A stretch of DNA of 64,000 bases from Nitrososphaerota archaeon (GTDB lineage: Archaea > Thermoproteota > Nitrososphaeria > Nitrososphaerales > Gagatemarchaeaceae): the NCBI GenBank assembly GCA_016200045.1, contig JACQFN010000002.1:1-64000 (forward strand), given 5' to 3'. Position numbers and translations under genes: made by a program. Position 1 is the stretch's first letter. Each line of letters opens with the position of its first letter. The notes beneath the pieces are model-generated. The model was given only the letters and a program-made list of their open reading frames with translations. It searched no databases and had not been told where the DNA came from. Shown piece by piece: positions 41,011-49,005 of this stretch.

Positions 41011-41510
41011 TCACTCGCGTTCCAGGGCGATGACGCACCTCGACCCACCCTTCCGCATGCATTCGTGCTCGCTCGCCTTGAATTCGGCGTTGAAGGCCTC
41101 CCCTGCGACCCCGGCCGTCACCCCGGCGATGAAGTGGCACCTGGACTCCTGGGACTGCTCCCCATCGGAGCAGAACGCGCAGTTCCTGATGAACACTTCG
41201 ATGACCTCTCCCTTCCTCAGGTCCCCCCTGACGTCGACCTGCCCCCACCCTGCGGCCGAAGCCAGCCCTTCGAGGACCTTCAGGACGATTTCAGGGTCCG
41301 GTGCCATCGACATCACTTCCTTCGCTATCATCCTCCCGTAGGACCTTCCCATCTCGCTGAGCATCACCGCGGCCCCGCTCGCGAAGACCCTGAACAGCTC
41401 CTTCTCGATGACCGCCCACCCCCTGGTCCCGAAGAAGAAGACCCGCGCCCCCGCTGCCCGGGTCTTGATGACCCCCCCTCCTCGAACTGGAAGAACTGTT
41501 CTAGTGTCAC
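41011..41510 (-). pseudogene. V4R-domain gene split by a frameshift in a G7 run
   Basis: Frame 1 from GTG 41510 (or ATG 41531) reads TLEQFFQFEEGG and then fails. After a run of seven Gs (plus-strand C7 at 41472-41478) the next frame continues without a start: VIKTRAAGARVFFFGTRGWA, then GAAVMLSEMGRSYGRMIAKE and the Cys-rich V4R end (CAFCSDGEQSQESRCHFIAG, GGSRCVIALERE). This aligns end to end with the intact V4R protein at 21186 (ARVMTFTAYGWSELKNELDS, MGYSYGRYVAKV). Eight Gs would restore one frame. It is either a sequencing error, a recent mutation or a slippage switch. A TATA-like GGATAAAGCC lies about 31 nt before GTG 41510. The track shows only ORF 41011-41367. Confidence 0.75.
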
Positions 41511-41564
41511 GATGAATCGCCCCTTCGGCATCGAGGCTTTATCCTTTCGGTGAATTTCGGCAGT

Positions 41565-43253
41565 TCAACCGAACTTGTACCTGACCCCGTGCCCGTCCTT
41601 TTCGTGCCCGAAGTCGACCATCGTGCCCGGTCCTATTGCTCCGCAGGTCCCGCAGGCCACGCAGGCGACGTGGTCGAACCTGAGCTCCCCCGCCGCCACG
41701 TCCTTTAGGGTCTGCGAGAAAGCCCTGTTCCTTTCCCTCCCGCCTTCTCCCGCCTTCAGGGACGACAGGTTGTGTTCGAAGAGGTCCCTGTAGGAAGCGA
41801 AGACCCCCTTCGGCGTCAGGATGGTATAGCAGTTCACCGGGCAGGTAGGGACCCACGGCTTGGTCAGGGACTTCGATGCGAGGGCCTGGTCGACCGCGAT
41901 GTGGGAGTAGGCCTCGTCTTCGTCGTAGTCCAGAGTGCTCGTCCCCTCCTGCACGCGCTGGATCGAATCCTTTGCCTCGGGACCCGGCGGGTTCGGCTTG
42001 AACCTGTAGGTGCGGGACATGAACCGTGTGCCGAAGATCAGCCTCGGGATTGTGTTGTACACGATAGAACTCTCTGAGAAGAACCCGTCCCTCCCGGACC
42101 GCCCGACGTCCTCGTAGACCGGGTTCAGGAGGTCCCTGTAGCGCGACAGGTTCTTCCCCCTGAATGAACCTGAGCCGCTTGCCTCGAAGAACGTCCTTGC
42201 CGCCATCATCCCCGAGGAGATGGCCCTCCTCATCCCGTCGATCATCGGCCCGATCTTTACGAATGCACCGAGGGCATCCCCGGTGACGAGAAAGCCGTCC
42301 GCATACGGCTTCTTCAGGATCGTCTTGTAACCCTTCGGGATGTTGTGCGCCGAGTACTCCAGGCACTGGGCGCCTTCGAGGAGCTCAGCCACCATCGGGT
42401 GGGCCTCGAACTGGTCCTGCAGGTCGAGGAGCTTGCCGACGCGGTCGAACCTCTCGGTGGTCGCCCGGATGAGCGAGTCCAGAGAGACCACCAGGCCTAC
42501 AGAAAGGGTGTCCCTGTTAGTGTAGATGAACGCCCCTCCCCCGACACCCTGCATGAAGTCCCCCAGGAAGAAGAGGGCCTTCCCCAGACCAGGCTTCGTC
42601 CTGAACCTCTTTTCGACCTCCGACTCCCCGAGCCTGTAGACCTTCTTGATCCCGTGGTAGAGCTGCCTGGGGACCAGGCCTCCCCTCAGGCCCGCCTGCT
42701 CCACCAGCTTTGACGTCACCCCCGAAGAATCCACGACCATCTTCGCCCTGAGGTCCTCCTTCGTGGTCCGGACGCCGACGACCGCGCCGCCTTCCATGAT
42801 GAGCGACTCGACAGTGGTCTCCGTGGAGAGCATCGCGCCCGCCTGGACGGCCTGGTTGGCGAACCACCGGTCGAAATGGCGCCTCAGCACGGAGTAGTCG
42901 TGCCCGGTGTCGAAGTCCAGGTAGAACATGCCGACCCGGGCGGGGAGGGACGTGTTGGACAGCCTGTAGTACCTGCTCGTCCCCTTCTTCATGTCGGGCC
43001 TGTCCAGCACCACGACCTCGTTGGTTGTGATCCTCCGCTGAAGCGGGGCGGTGACTTCGAAATCGGGCATCAGGTTGATGAAACCCCACTGACCGTCGTA
43101 GTCTCCGTACAGCACCCCTCCGGTCATGTTCCGTTCTCCGGGTATCTTCGACTTCTCCAGCATGAGTACGTTCGCGCCTTTCCTTGCGAGGGAGAGGGAG
43201 GCGGCGGAACCTCCTGGCCCTGCCCCTACCACGATGACGTCGAACTCAGGCAG
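41565..43253 (-). CDS. FixC-type ETF:quinone oxidoreductase with fused FixX ferredoxin domain
   Basis: The track start (GTG 43232) cuts the first beta strand of the FAD fold. The only in-frame upstream codon that keeps it is CTG 43253 (MPEFDVIVVGAGPGGSAASL), immediately after a TGA; that start gives 562 aa. FAD motifs: GAGPGGSAA, then GDALGAFVKIG-type second dinucleotide motif. The C-terminal 100 residues carry a FixX-like ferredoxin region: VPTCPVNCYTI and HVACVACGTCGAIGPGTMVD. The protein would take electrons from the ETF encoded upstream and pass them to quinone. It is the third gene of the operon, starting inside the stop of the ETF alpha gene. Confidence 0.87.
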   Translation of the reverse strand: MPEFDVIVVGAGPGGSAASLSLARKGANVLMLEKSKIPGERNMTGGVLYGDYDGQWGFINLMPDFEVTAPLQRRITTNEVVVLDRPDMKKGTSRYYRLSNTSLPARVGMFYLDFDTGHDYSVLRRHFDRWFANQAVQAGAMLSTETTVESLIMEGGAVVGVRTTKEDLRAKMVVDSSGVTSKLVEQAGLRGGLVPRQLYHGIKKVYRLGESEVEKRFRTKPGLGKALFFLGDFMQGVGGGAFIYTNRDTLSVGLVVSLDSLIRATTERFDRVGKLLDLQDQFEAHPMVAELLEGAQCLEYSAHNIPKGYKTILKKPYADGFLVTGDALGAFVKIGPMIDGMRRAISSGMMAARTFFEASGSGSFRGKNLSRYRDLLNPVYEDVGRSGRDGFFSESSIVYNTIPRLIFGTRFMSRTYRFKPNPPGPEAKDSIQRVQEGTSTLDYDEDEAYSHIAVDQALASKSLTKPWVPTCPVNCYTILTPKGVFASYRDLFEHNLSSLKAGEGGRERNRAFSQTLKDVAAGELRFDHVACVACGTCGAIGPGTMVDFGHEKDGHGVRYKFG

Positions 43254-44328
43254 TCACTCCGCCTCCGATCAGCTCAATCAGCTTGGGGAGCTCCTCGTAG
43301 AGGTCGCCCACAATCGGGTAGTGCGCTATCTTGAAGATCGGCGCGCTCGGGTCGGTGTTTATGGCGACAATCTTCTGCGACCCCCTCATCCCCACCCTGT
43401 GCTGGAGAGCCCCGCTTATGCCCACTGCAAAGTACAGCTGCGGGTTCACCGTCGTCCCGGTCTGGCCGACCTGGTTCGCCTTGTCGATCAATCCCTCCAG
43501 CTCCTTCACCTCTGCGTAGATGAGGGCGCGGGTCGCCCCGACTTCGACCTTCAGGTGGTGGCGCTTCTCGACGGCGTCCTTCAGCTTCAGGGCGTACTGG
43601 TACGCTTCTCGGGGGTCGCGAGGCCTCCCCGACCCATCCTTCAGTACCCCCAGTCCCAGGCTTATCACCACGTCGGCACCCCTGAGGTCGACTTCGGGGG
43701 GAGGAAGCTCCACGACTTCCTTCACCTTGGCCGGGTATTCCTTGACTGGGGGGACGAACCGTTCCATTTTCCCTCTCCTCTTCTGGTCGGGTCTCAGAGG
43801 AGCGAAGTTCCCGGCCCGGATTGTAGCCATCTGTGGCCTGTGCCTGGGGGTGTAGATCCTCGCAAGCCTCGTGCCGAAGTCCGGCCTCACCTGGATGAGG
43901 AGGTCCTTGAAACTTCCAAGCACAGGGTTGGTGTAGTCTTCGACTTCGAGCTGCACGTTGTCGGTGGCCAGCCCAGTCCCGGCACGGAATGCGATCCGCG
44001 CGGCGAGGTCCTTACCTAGCTCGTTGGCTACGAAGAGGAATGCGTACGGTCTCCTTTCGGCCACCATTGCGCTTATCGCGTCGATGTACCTGAGGTTGAA
44101 GTAGGTCTCGTACGCGGGGTCGTCCACGTAGAGCACTTCGTCGGACCCGTATGCGACCGCCTCCTTCGCCATCGACCCGACCTCAAGCCCGATGAGTATG
44201 GCGACGACCTTCTGACCTAGCTTGTCGGCCACCTTCCGGCCGGCAGCGAGGACCTCGTAGGAATCGGACGTCAGCCCTGATTTCGTGTGCTGCAGGTAGA
44301 CCCACACGTCCTTGGGCTCTGCGCTCAA
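43246..44328 (-). CDS. etfA: Electron transfer flavoprotein alpha subunit
   Basis: 360 aa. The N-terminal domain has VWVYLQHTKSGLTSDSYEVL; the C-terminal FAD domain has the family signature VISLGLGVLKDGSGRPRDP and VGQTGTTVNPQLYFAVGISG, ending KIAHYPIVGDLYEELPKLIE. With the beta subunit it forms an FAD-binding electron carrier that collects electrons from acyl-CoA or other dehydrogenases. Start overlaps the beta subunit stop by 4 nt; its own end overlaps the fixC start. Order ETF beta - ETF alpha - FixC/X as in fix-like operons. Confidence 0.92.
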   Translation of the reverse strand: MSAEPKDVWVYLQHTKSGLTSDSYEVLAAGRKVADKLGQKVVAILIGLEVGSMAKEAVAYGSDEVLYVDDPAYETYFNLRYIDAISAMVAERRPYAFLFVANELGKDLAARIAFRAGTGLATDNVQLEVEDYTNPVLGSFKDLLIQVRPDFGTRLARIYTPRHRPQMATIRAGNFAPLRPDQKRRGKMERFVPPVKEYPAKVKEVVELPPPEVDLRGADVVISLGLGVLKDGSGRPRDPREAYQYALKLKDAVEKRHHLKVEVGATRALIYAEVKELEGLIDKANQVGQTGTTVNPQLYFAVGISGALQHRVGMRGSQKIVAINTDPSAPIFKIAHYPIVGDLYEELPKLIELIGGGVTA

Positions 44329-45503
44329 GCGAAGATCTCCTCGACGAGCATTTCGTATGAGAAGACGCCCAATGCGCCGTCTGCCTTCAGGCCCGCCAAC
44401 ACCCCTTCTGGGAGCCCGTCAGCAAGGTCTCCCTTCTCGAACGGTCCGTAGTCCTTGCCTCCGAACTCGACCTTGGGGTTCTTCGTGATGAACACAATAC
44501 TCCTGCCGAGTGCCTTCTGGACTGGGGGCTTACCTACTTCGACTCCACTCCCCACGATGGTCGGAGAGCCGGCAAGCCCGAGCCTCTTCGGGTCTGCCCC
44601 GAGGTCCTCGGCTGTCCATTTCGACGCCTGAAGGGACTTGCCTCTGTAGCTGTTGCGCCTCGCCTCCTCCTGGCCCGACGCCACCGGCTCTCTGGGCCTG
44701 TAATCAGGGGAGATGGTAAGCAGGGCGGGGAGCTCCATTTCCAGCTTCTGCGACAGCTGCCCGATCCTTCTCTGAGAGACGACAGCCAGGGACGACGGCT
44801 CGATGTCGAAGTCTTCGACGTATGTAGCGTGCGGGACCGTCCTGCCCGTGAGCTCCGAAAGCCCTTCCGCGACCTGAGGTCCGACGCTCCCGGTCTCCCC
44901 GTCTGTAGTCTTCACCCCTGACACGACGATGTACCGGGATAGTTTTTCCTTTTCGTTCTCGAGCGACCTGATAGCCTCCCCCGCCGTTGTCTCCCCGCGA
45001 ATGAACCTCTGGACGACGCTGTCGGTAATGGCAGGGATCTCTGAGTAGACAGAATTCGGAAGTAGGTTCGCCCCGTAGAGCTCGGCAGCAAGGGACCGTA
45101 CCGAGTCAGAGTAGCCCGCCTTCTTCACCTGCGCGGTCAACTTGTCGATTGCGTCGACATGCCGCTTCACCACGTTCCTTACCCCTAGGGAGACCGCGTA
45201 GGAGGTGGCGAGGGTGTCCGAACCGGCCATCTTCCTGTCGCTCAGGACGTACTCCTCGTCGACCCCCAGCACTTCGGCGTCAAAGAGCGGTTTCATCAGG
45301 GGGATGAGCTTCATGTCGGGTCCCATGCTGAGTGCGACTATCTTGCCGCCGACCCTTCGCTTGAGGAAATCGGCCGCTTCGATCGCCTTGGAGTCGTGCG
45401 GGTTCAACACGAGGTCCATCGCCTCCCTGTTCAGGACCCCGCCGACCTGGGCGACCTGGGTAGTCCTTGCAGGCACGCCCTTCAGGAGAGCGATGATGAG
45501 CAA
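44325..45503 (-). CDS. etfB: Electron transfer flavoprotein beta subunit, with C-terminal extension
   Basis: 392 aa, about 130 longer than the usual ETF beta. The first 280 residues are a normal ETF beta core (VLNPHDSKAIEAADFL, ALSMGP, SDRKMAGSDTLATSYAVSLG, QVAEGLSELTGRTVPHATYV, AVVSQRRIGQLSQKLEMELP). The part from about residue 130 to 180 and the tail (VFITKNPKVEFGGKDYGPFE, ALGVFSYEMLVEEIF) are additions. TTG start with TATA-like ACCCTAAAAA about 30 nt upstream. First gene of the ETF operon. Confidence 0.88.
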   Translation of the reverse strand: MLIIALLKGVPARTTQVAQVGGVLNREAMDLVLNPHDSKAIEAADFLKRRVGGKIVALSMGPDMKLIPLMKPLFDAEVLGVDEEYVLSDRKMAGSDTLATSYAVSLGVRNVVKRHVDAIDKLTAQVKKAGYSDSVRSLAAELYGANLLPNSVYSEIPAITDSVVQRFIRGETTAGEAIRSLENEKEKLSRYIVVSGVKTTDGETGSVGPQVAEGLSELTGRTVPHATYVEDFDIEPSSLAVVSQRRIGQLSQKLEMELPALLTISPDYRPREPVASGQEEARRNSYRGKSLQASKWTAEDLGADPKRLGLAGSPTIVGSGVEVGKPPVQKALGRSIVFITKNPKVEFGGKDYGPFEKGDLADGLPEGVLAGLKADGALGVFSYEMLVEEIFA

Positions 45504-45530
45504 GAGAATTCGTCGGCCATCGATGTCTGT

Positions 45531-45540
45531 TTTTTAGGGT
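45531..45540 (-). promoter_or_regulatory. TATA box of ETF operon
   Basis: Minus-strand ACCCTAAAAA, about 30 nt before TTG 45503. Confidence 0.5.
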
Positions 45541-45635
45541 TGTGATTTGGAACGAGCCAGCGGCCCCGCTGCGGCTTGGCTAAACGAGCGAACGCCGGCA
45601 GAGTGTCGGTCGCAACCTCGACAAATTGGTCTTCG

Positions 45636-45652
45636 TCATCAGACACTGATGA
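45636..45652. terminator. Inverted repeat after mdh
   Basis: TCATCAG-ACA-CTGATGA, perfect 7-bp arms, placed 6 bp past the malate dehydrogenase stop. No T-run follows on either strand, so a terminator or protein site is only possible. Confidence 0.3.
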
Positions 45653-45657
45653 GAGTC

Positions 45658-46569
45658 TCAATGATTCAGGGACGAAATTGCTTCCCTGAGCGTGTCTGCG
45701 CCCTTATTGAACCAGTCTCGTTCCCGGTCGGAGAGTCTGAGCTCGTATACCTGTTCTACTCCTGCTGAACCCAGCTTGACCGGTACACCTATGCAGATGT
45801 CTCTGAGCCCGTACTCCCCCTCCAGAAGCGTCGAGGCAGCGAGGACCTCCTTGGTGTCGTTGACAATGGCGGCCGCCATCCTGGCTACCGACCTTCCCGG
45901 CGCGAATATTGTCGCACCCTTCTTCGTTATGACATCGGCCGCCACCTTGCGCGTGTCCTCGATGGCCTGCTGGACTTCTTCGTCGTTCAGGAGGTTCCCA
46001 AGAGGAACCCCGCCCACGTACGTGTGGCTCGCCACCGGAATCATGTTCTCCCCGTGCTCTCCCATCACAAGGGACGTTATGGATGACCTCGAGACCCCGA
46101 GCCTCTTGGCCAAGACGTACTTGAACCGAGAATTGTCCAGGACCCCTCCCTGTCCCACGACCTTCTGCTTCGGGAAACCCGATGCCTTCAGTGCGACGTA
46201 GGTCATCACGTCCATCGGGTTGGTCACCATCAGGATGACGCACCCGGGCGCGTTCTTGGCGACCTGCCTTGCCACGTCGCTGATGATCGACGAGTTCTTG
46301 GACAGGAGGTCCATCCTCGTCATCCCGGGCTTGCGGGCGAGGCCCGCGGTAATCACCACTAACTCCGCCCCCTGAAGAGCCGAGTAATCTGACGAGCCTG
46401 TCACCTGGACATCGATCCCCGCATCGGAAAGTCTGTGGCTGATGTCGAGTGCTTCCCCCTCTGCCAGACCTGGAACTATGTCGACGAGCGCCATGTCAGA
46501 GAGGCCCGCGGACGCCACTTCAAGGGCTGCCTGTGCCCCTACCTTCCCCGCTCCTACGAAGCCAATCAA
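45658..46569 (-). CDS. mdh: Malate dehydrogenase (LDH-like type)
   Basis: 303 aa from TTG 46569 with TATA GGTTTATACT about 26 nt upstream. NAD site MIGFVGAGKVGAQAALEVAS, substrate Arg motif ARKPGMTRMDLLSKN, NPMDVMTYVALKASG and catalytic His in SLVMGEHGENMIPVASH. The residue pattern (MTRMDLL rather than the Gln of lactate dehydrogenases) favours malate. It reduces oxaloacetate with NAD(P)H in the cytosol and links the TCA cycle with gluconeogenesis. The start codon is only 83 nt from the HTH gene at 46652. Confidence 0.92.
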   Translation of the reverse strand: MIGFVGAGKVGAQAALEVASAGLSDMALVDIVPGLAEGEALDISHRLSDAGIDVQVTGSSDYSALQGAELVVITAGLARKPGMTRMDLLSKNSSIISDVARQVAKNAPGCVILMVTNPMDVMTYVALKASGFPKQKVVGQGGVLDNSRFKYVLAKRLGVSRSSITSLVMGEHGENMIPVASHTYVGGVPLGNLLNDEEVQQAIEDTRKVAADVITKKGATIFAPGRSVARMAAAIVNDTKEVLAASTLLEGEYGLRDICIGVPVKLGSAGVEQVYELRLSDRERDWFNKGADTLREAISSLNH

Positions 46570-46590
46570 CTAAGAACGCCCCTCGGTCGG

Positions 46591-46600
46591 AGTATAAACC
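46591..46600 (-). promoter_or_regulatory. TATA box of mdh
   Basis: Minus-strand GGTTTATACT, 26 nt before TTG 46569. Confidence 0.55.
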
Positions 46601-46651
46601 GATTTCGGAGCTGACTGCATCCGGCACACTTTCGCCGGTATTCGTGTTGCT

Positions 46652-46897
46652 CTAGAGCCTGAGTCCGAAAGAAGTCGCGAAGTCCTCGAACTGGTAGTAG
46701 GCCGCCAGGAACTGCAGCCCCTTCGGTGAGATCGTGTACTTCGAGATCTTCTCGTTTGTAAGCTGCACCAGCAGCCCTGACCCCACCAGCTCTCCGAGGA
46801 GCTTGCTCATCCTGACATAGGACATGTTCCCCTTCCTTAGCAGGGTGGTGATGCCCACGCCGCTACCCTCCGTGTTCATGTCGCGCGCCGTGCTCAA
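46652..46897 (-). CDS. Winged-helix regulator (HTH_45 type)
   Basis: 81 aa from TTG 46897. The open frame extends about 15 residues upstream (RTQVRIIADVL, the normal first helix of this family) but has no ATG, GTG or TTG there, so the start may be non-standard. Recognition helices are GVGITTLLRKGNMSYVRMSK followed by LLGELVGSGLLVQL, and the wing is NEKISKYTISPKGLQFL. It lies 28 bp after a membrane-protein gene on the same strand and may be coupled to it. Same family as 23874-24209. Confidence 0.72.
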   Translation of the reverse strand: MSTARDMNTEGSGVGITTLLRKGNMSYVRMSKLLGELVGSGLLVQLTNEKISKYTISPKGLQFLAAYYQFEDFATSFGLRL

Positions 46898-46925
46898 GAC
46901 GTCGGCGATTATCCTGACCTGGGTC

Positions 46926-47570
46926 CTATATTGGGCCGTCTAGCTTCACTCCTACTCCTTTCCTCGCAAACCCTAGCACCGGTATGAACAGGATGAGCAA
47001 ACCGACTTCTTTGATTATAATCTGAAGTAGTGAAAGAACGTCCACTTGTATGTACAATAGTGATAACCACTGTACGAAGGTCCCGACCCCCAAGAGCGAC
47101 AACCCGATGGCTATTACCAATGTGTCAGGCTTTCTTGTCCTCGCGTAGGAGTAGACCGTCTCGACCACGCCGTAGAGAACGAAGTAGAACGAGAGAATCC
47201 CAAGAACGTTCGCCAACTGGGTGGCCGAGAGCGTGACAACCGGCAGCACGAGCAGAGCCGGACCCAGCCGTTTGGCCAGCATGACGTCGACCGCATGAGA
47301 GAAAGCCAGGAAAAAGTACCCTGTCGTCTGCAACAGGAGCCCGGCTATCACGACGGTCGCTAGGGCGGGGGAGGTGGCCAGGATTGAGTTCAGCCCTACT
47401 ACACCCTCCACCAGAAACCCGAACCCGAGGAAGGCGAAGGCGGTGGCGAGTCTGAGTAGAGAGGAGCTCTCGGTCTGCCTGACCCCGCGGTAGGAGACGT
47501 AGGCTATGGATAATGAGACGAAGACTCCTATGAACTGCAACATGACTTCTATGATAGCCGTATCTGTCAT
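46926..47570 (-). CDS. Seven-helix membrane protein, function unknown
   Basis: I place the start at ATG 47570 (214 aa) with GGAATTCCGGAACC upstream; the track ORF adds 35 residues. Seven predicted helices, regularly spaced, with short loops (LFVLYGVVETVYSYARTRKP is a typical loop-helix). Archaeal proteins of this size and topology often pair with a small winged-helix regulator, as here (46652-46897). Function unknown; a sensor role would be consistent with the pairing but is not shown. Confidence 0.65.
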   Translation of the reverse strand: MTDTAIIEVMLQFIGVFVSLSIAYVSYRGVRQTESSSLLRLATAFAFLGFGFLVEGVVGLNSILATSPALATVVIAGLLLQTTGYFFLAFSHAVDVMLAKRLGPALLVLPVVTLSATQLANVLGILSFYFVLYGVVETVYSYARTRKPDTLVIAIGLSLLGVGTFVQWLSLLYIQVDVLSLLQIIIKEVGLLILFIPVLGFARKGVGVKLDGPI

Positions 47571-47609
47571 CGCGGTTCCGGAATTCCTTTGACGACTTCG
47601 TTCATCTGG

Positions 47610-47621
47610 TATAAAAGCGTG
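47610..47621 (-). promoter_or_regulatory. TATA-like element
   Basis: Minus-strand CACGCTTTTATA, 40-50 nt before ATG 47570, leaving a short leader with a ribosome-binding site. Confidence 0.45.
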
Positions 47622-47855
47622 ATGCGGACTGAACGGAATTTGTCCACTCCATCGGAGATTCCCGGGTGCGTCCAAACGCGATCGACAGCCTAACCTTGAT
47701 CAGTCAAAATGGCAGTACGAATGACCAGTGTTCAAGTCGGGGCCATCCGCATCGCCGAACGGACGGCGGTCTTGACTCCATGGGCCTTCCTCGAAACGGG
47801 TTCAAGCAAGGCACTCTACTTCGCGGGGCCAATCTGCCTTGGACCGTCATCGGAT

Positions 47856-48953
47856 TCACTTTGTCACTATGGTGAGGACATCCTGATCCATGAGCTTGTG
47901 CGCTATGCCGACCCTCTGGCCCCCGAACCTGACGCTCTTGCCCCACACAAGCGCGTATCGAAAGTCCTCCTTCATCCCCCTGTGCACTTTGTCGCAAATC
48001 TGAAGGACGGTCGACCCGTTCTTCACTATCATCGGCTCCTCGAAATCGGTTTCCCCAGTCCTTCTGCGCATGTAGATTCTGACGAAGTCCAGCCGCTTGT
48101 AGATCTCCTCCTTGAGCGCCTCCACGTTGACGTTCCCCTCTGCCGAAATAGGTACGAACTTGTACTTCAGCTTCTTCGAAAGCTCTGTCGTGAACCCAGT
48201 GTTCACTAGGTCGATCTTGTTCATCACCGTGAGCGACGGGGCGTAGACCCGGTTTCCGAGAAGAACGTCGACGAGTCTCTCATCGTCGATGTCCTCCCTG
48301 ACCATCACCCGGGCGCTGTTGACGTCGTAGACTCTCAGGATCTCCTTGACAAGCTCCTCGGTCATCCTGGTCATCCTCGTCAGCTTGGTCACCGTGATGC
48401 CACCTCCGCTGGTCGGCTCGATGACCACGTTCGGGGGCTCCTGGTCGACCCGTATGCCCGTGGTCCTGAGCTCCCGTTCCAGGAGTCCCCGAGCTTCCGG
48501 CTGGAAGACGTCGACAATGAATAGCACGAGGTCCGCGCTCCTTGCAACTGCGAGGACCCTCTTGCCGAGGCCGCGGCCGGACGAAGCGCCCTTGATGATT
48601 CCGGGGAGGTCCAGCACCTGGATCCTCGCCCCGTTGTACTCCATCATTCCCGGTACCACTTCCAGAGTGGTGAACTTGTATGACGCTACCTTCGACTTCG
48701 CGTTGGTTAGACGGTTGAGGAGGGTCGATTTCCCCACGCTCGGGAGGCCGATCAGGACGACGGTAGCGTCCCCGGACTTCTTCACGTCGTATCCGACCGA
48801 GCTTCCGGAGCGCCTGGACTGCTGTTCTTCCTGTTCGGACTTCAGCCTCGCGAGCTTCGCCCTCAGCAGGCCCACATGATGCTCCGTCTTCTTGTTGACC
48901 TGGGTCTTCAGCAGGTCGTCTTCTATCTTCTTGATCTTCTCTGGAAGCCCCAA
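47856..48953 (-). CDS. DRG-family (Rbg) GTPase
   Basis: 365 aa with all GTPase motifs: G1 LIGLPSVGKSTLLNRLTNAK, G3 DLPGIIKGASSGRGLG, G4 VMNKIDLV, and a C-terminal TGS domain (GSTVLQICDKVHRGMKEDFR ... KLMDQDVLTIV). The N-terminal helix-rich segment (KIKKIEDDLLKTQVNKKTEH) is typical. DRG proteins bind ribosomes and help them progress through difficult sequences. A TATA-like CCTTAATAC lies about 36 nt upstream. Convergence with the 47700 region leaves no room for another gene. Confidence 0.93.
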   Translation of the reverse strand: MGLPEKIKKIEDDLLKTQVNKKTEHHVGLLRAKLARLKSEQEEQQSRRSGSSVGYDVKKSGDATVVLIGLPSVGKSTLLNRLTNAKSKVASYKFTTLEVVPGMMEYNGARIQVLDLPGIIKGASSGRGLGKRVLAVARSADLVLFIVDVFQPEARGLLERELRTTGIRVDQEPPNVVIEPTSGGGITVTKLTRMTRMTEELVKEILRVYDVNSARVMVREDIDDERLVDVLLGNRVYAPSLTVMNKIDLVNTGFTTELSKKLKYKFVPISAEGNVNVEALKEEIYKRLDFVRIYMRRRTGETDFEEPMIVKNGSTVLQICDKVHRGMKEDFRYALVWGKSVRFGGQRVGIAHKLMDQDVLTIVTK

Positions 48954-49005
48954 TGGCCGTTTCTTTGAAGACCGGGCCCCGCGCCAGTATTAAGGTGTCA
49001 GAGAG

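Noticed and set aside
45630-45665. C/D-box-like motifs (TGATGA, CTGA) after mdh
   Set aside because: The motifs are part of one short perfect inverted repeat; the spacing of a C/D guide RNA with C' and D' boxes is not met.
47571-47855. Possible tRNA in the gap before the DRG gene
   Set aside because: No acceptor stem or T-loop (GGTTCGAATC-like) could be found; nothing resembling a tRNA fold.
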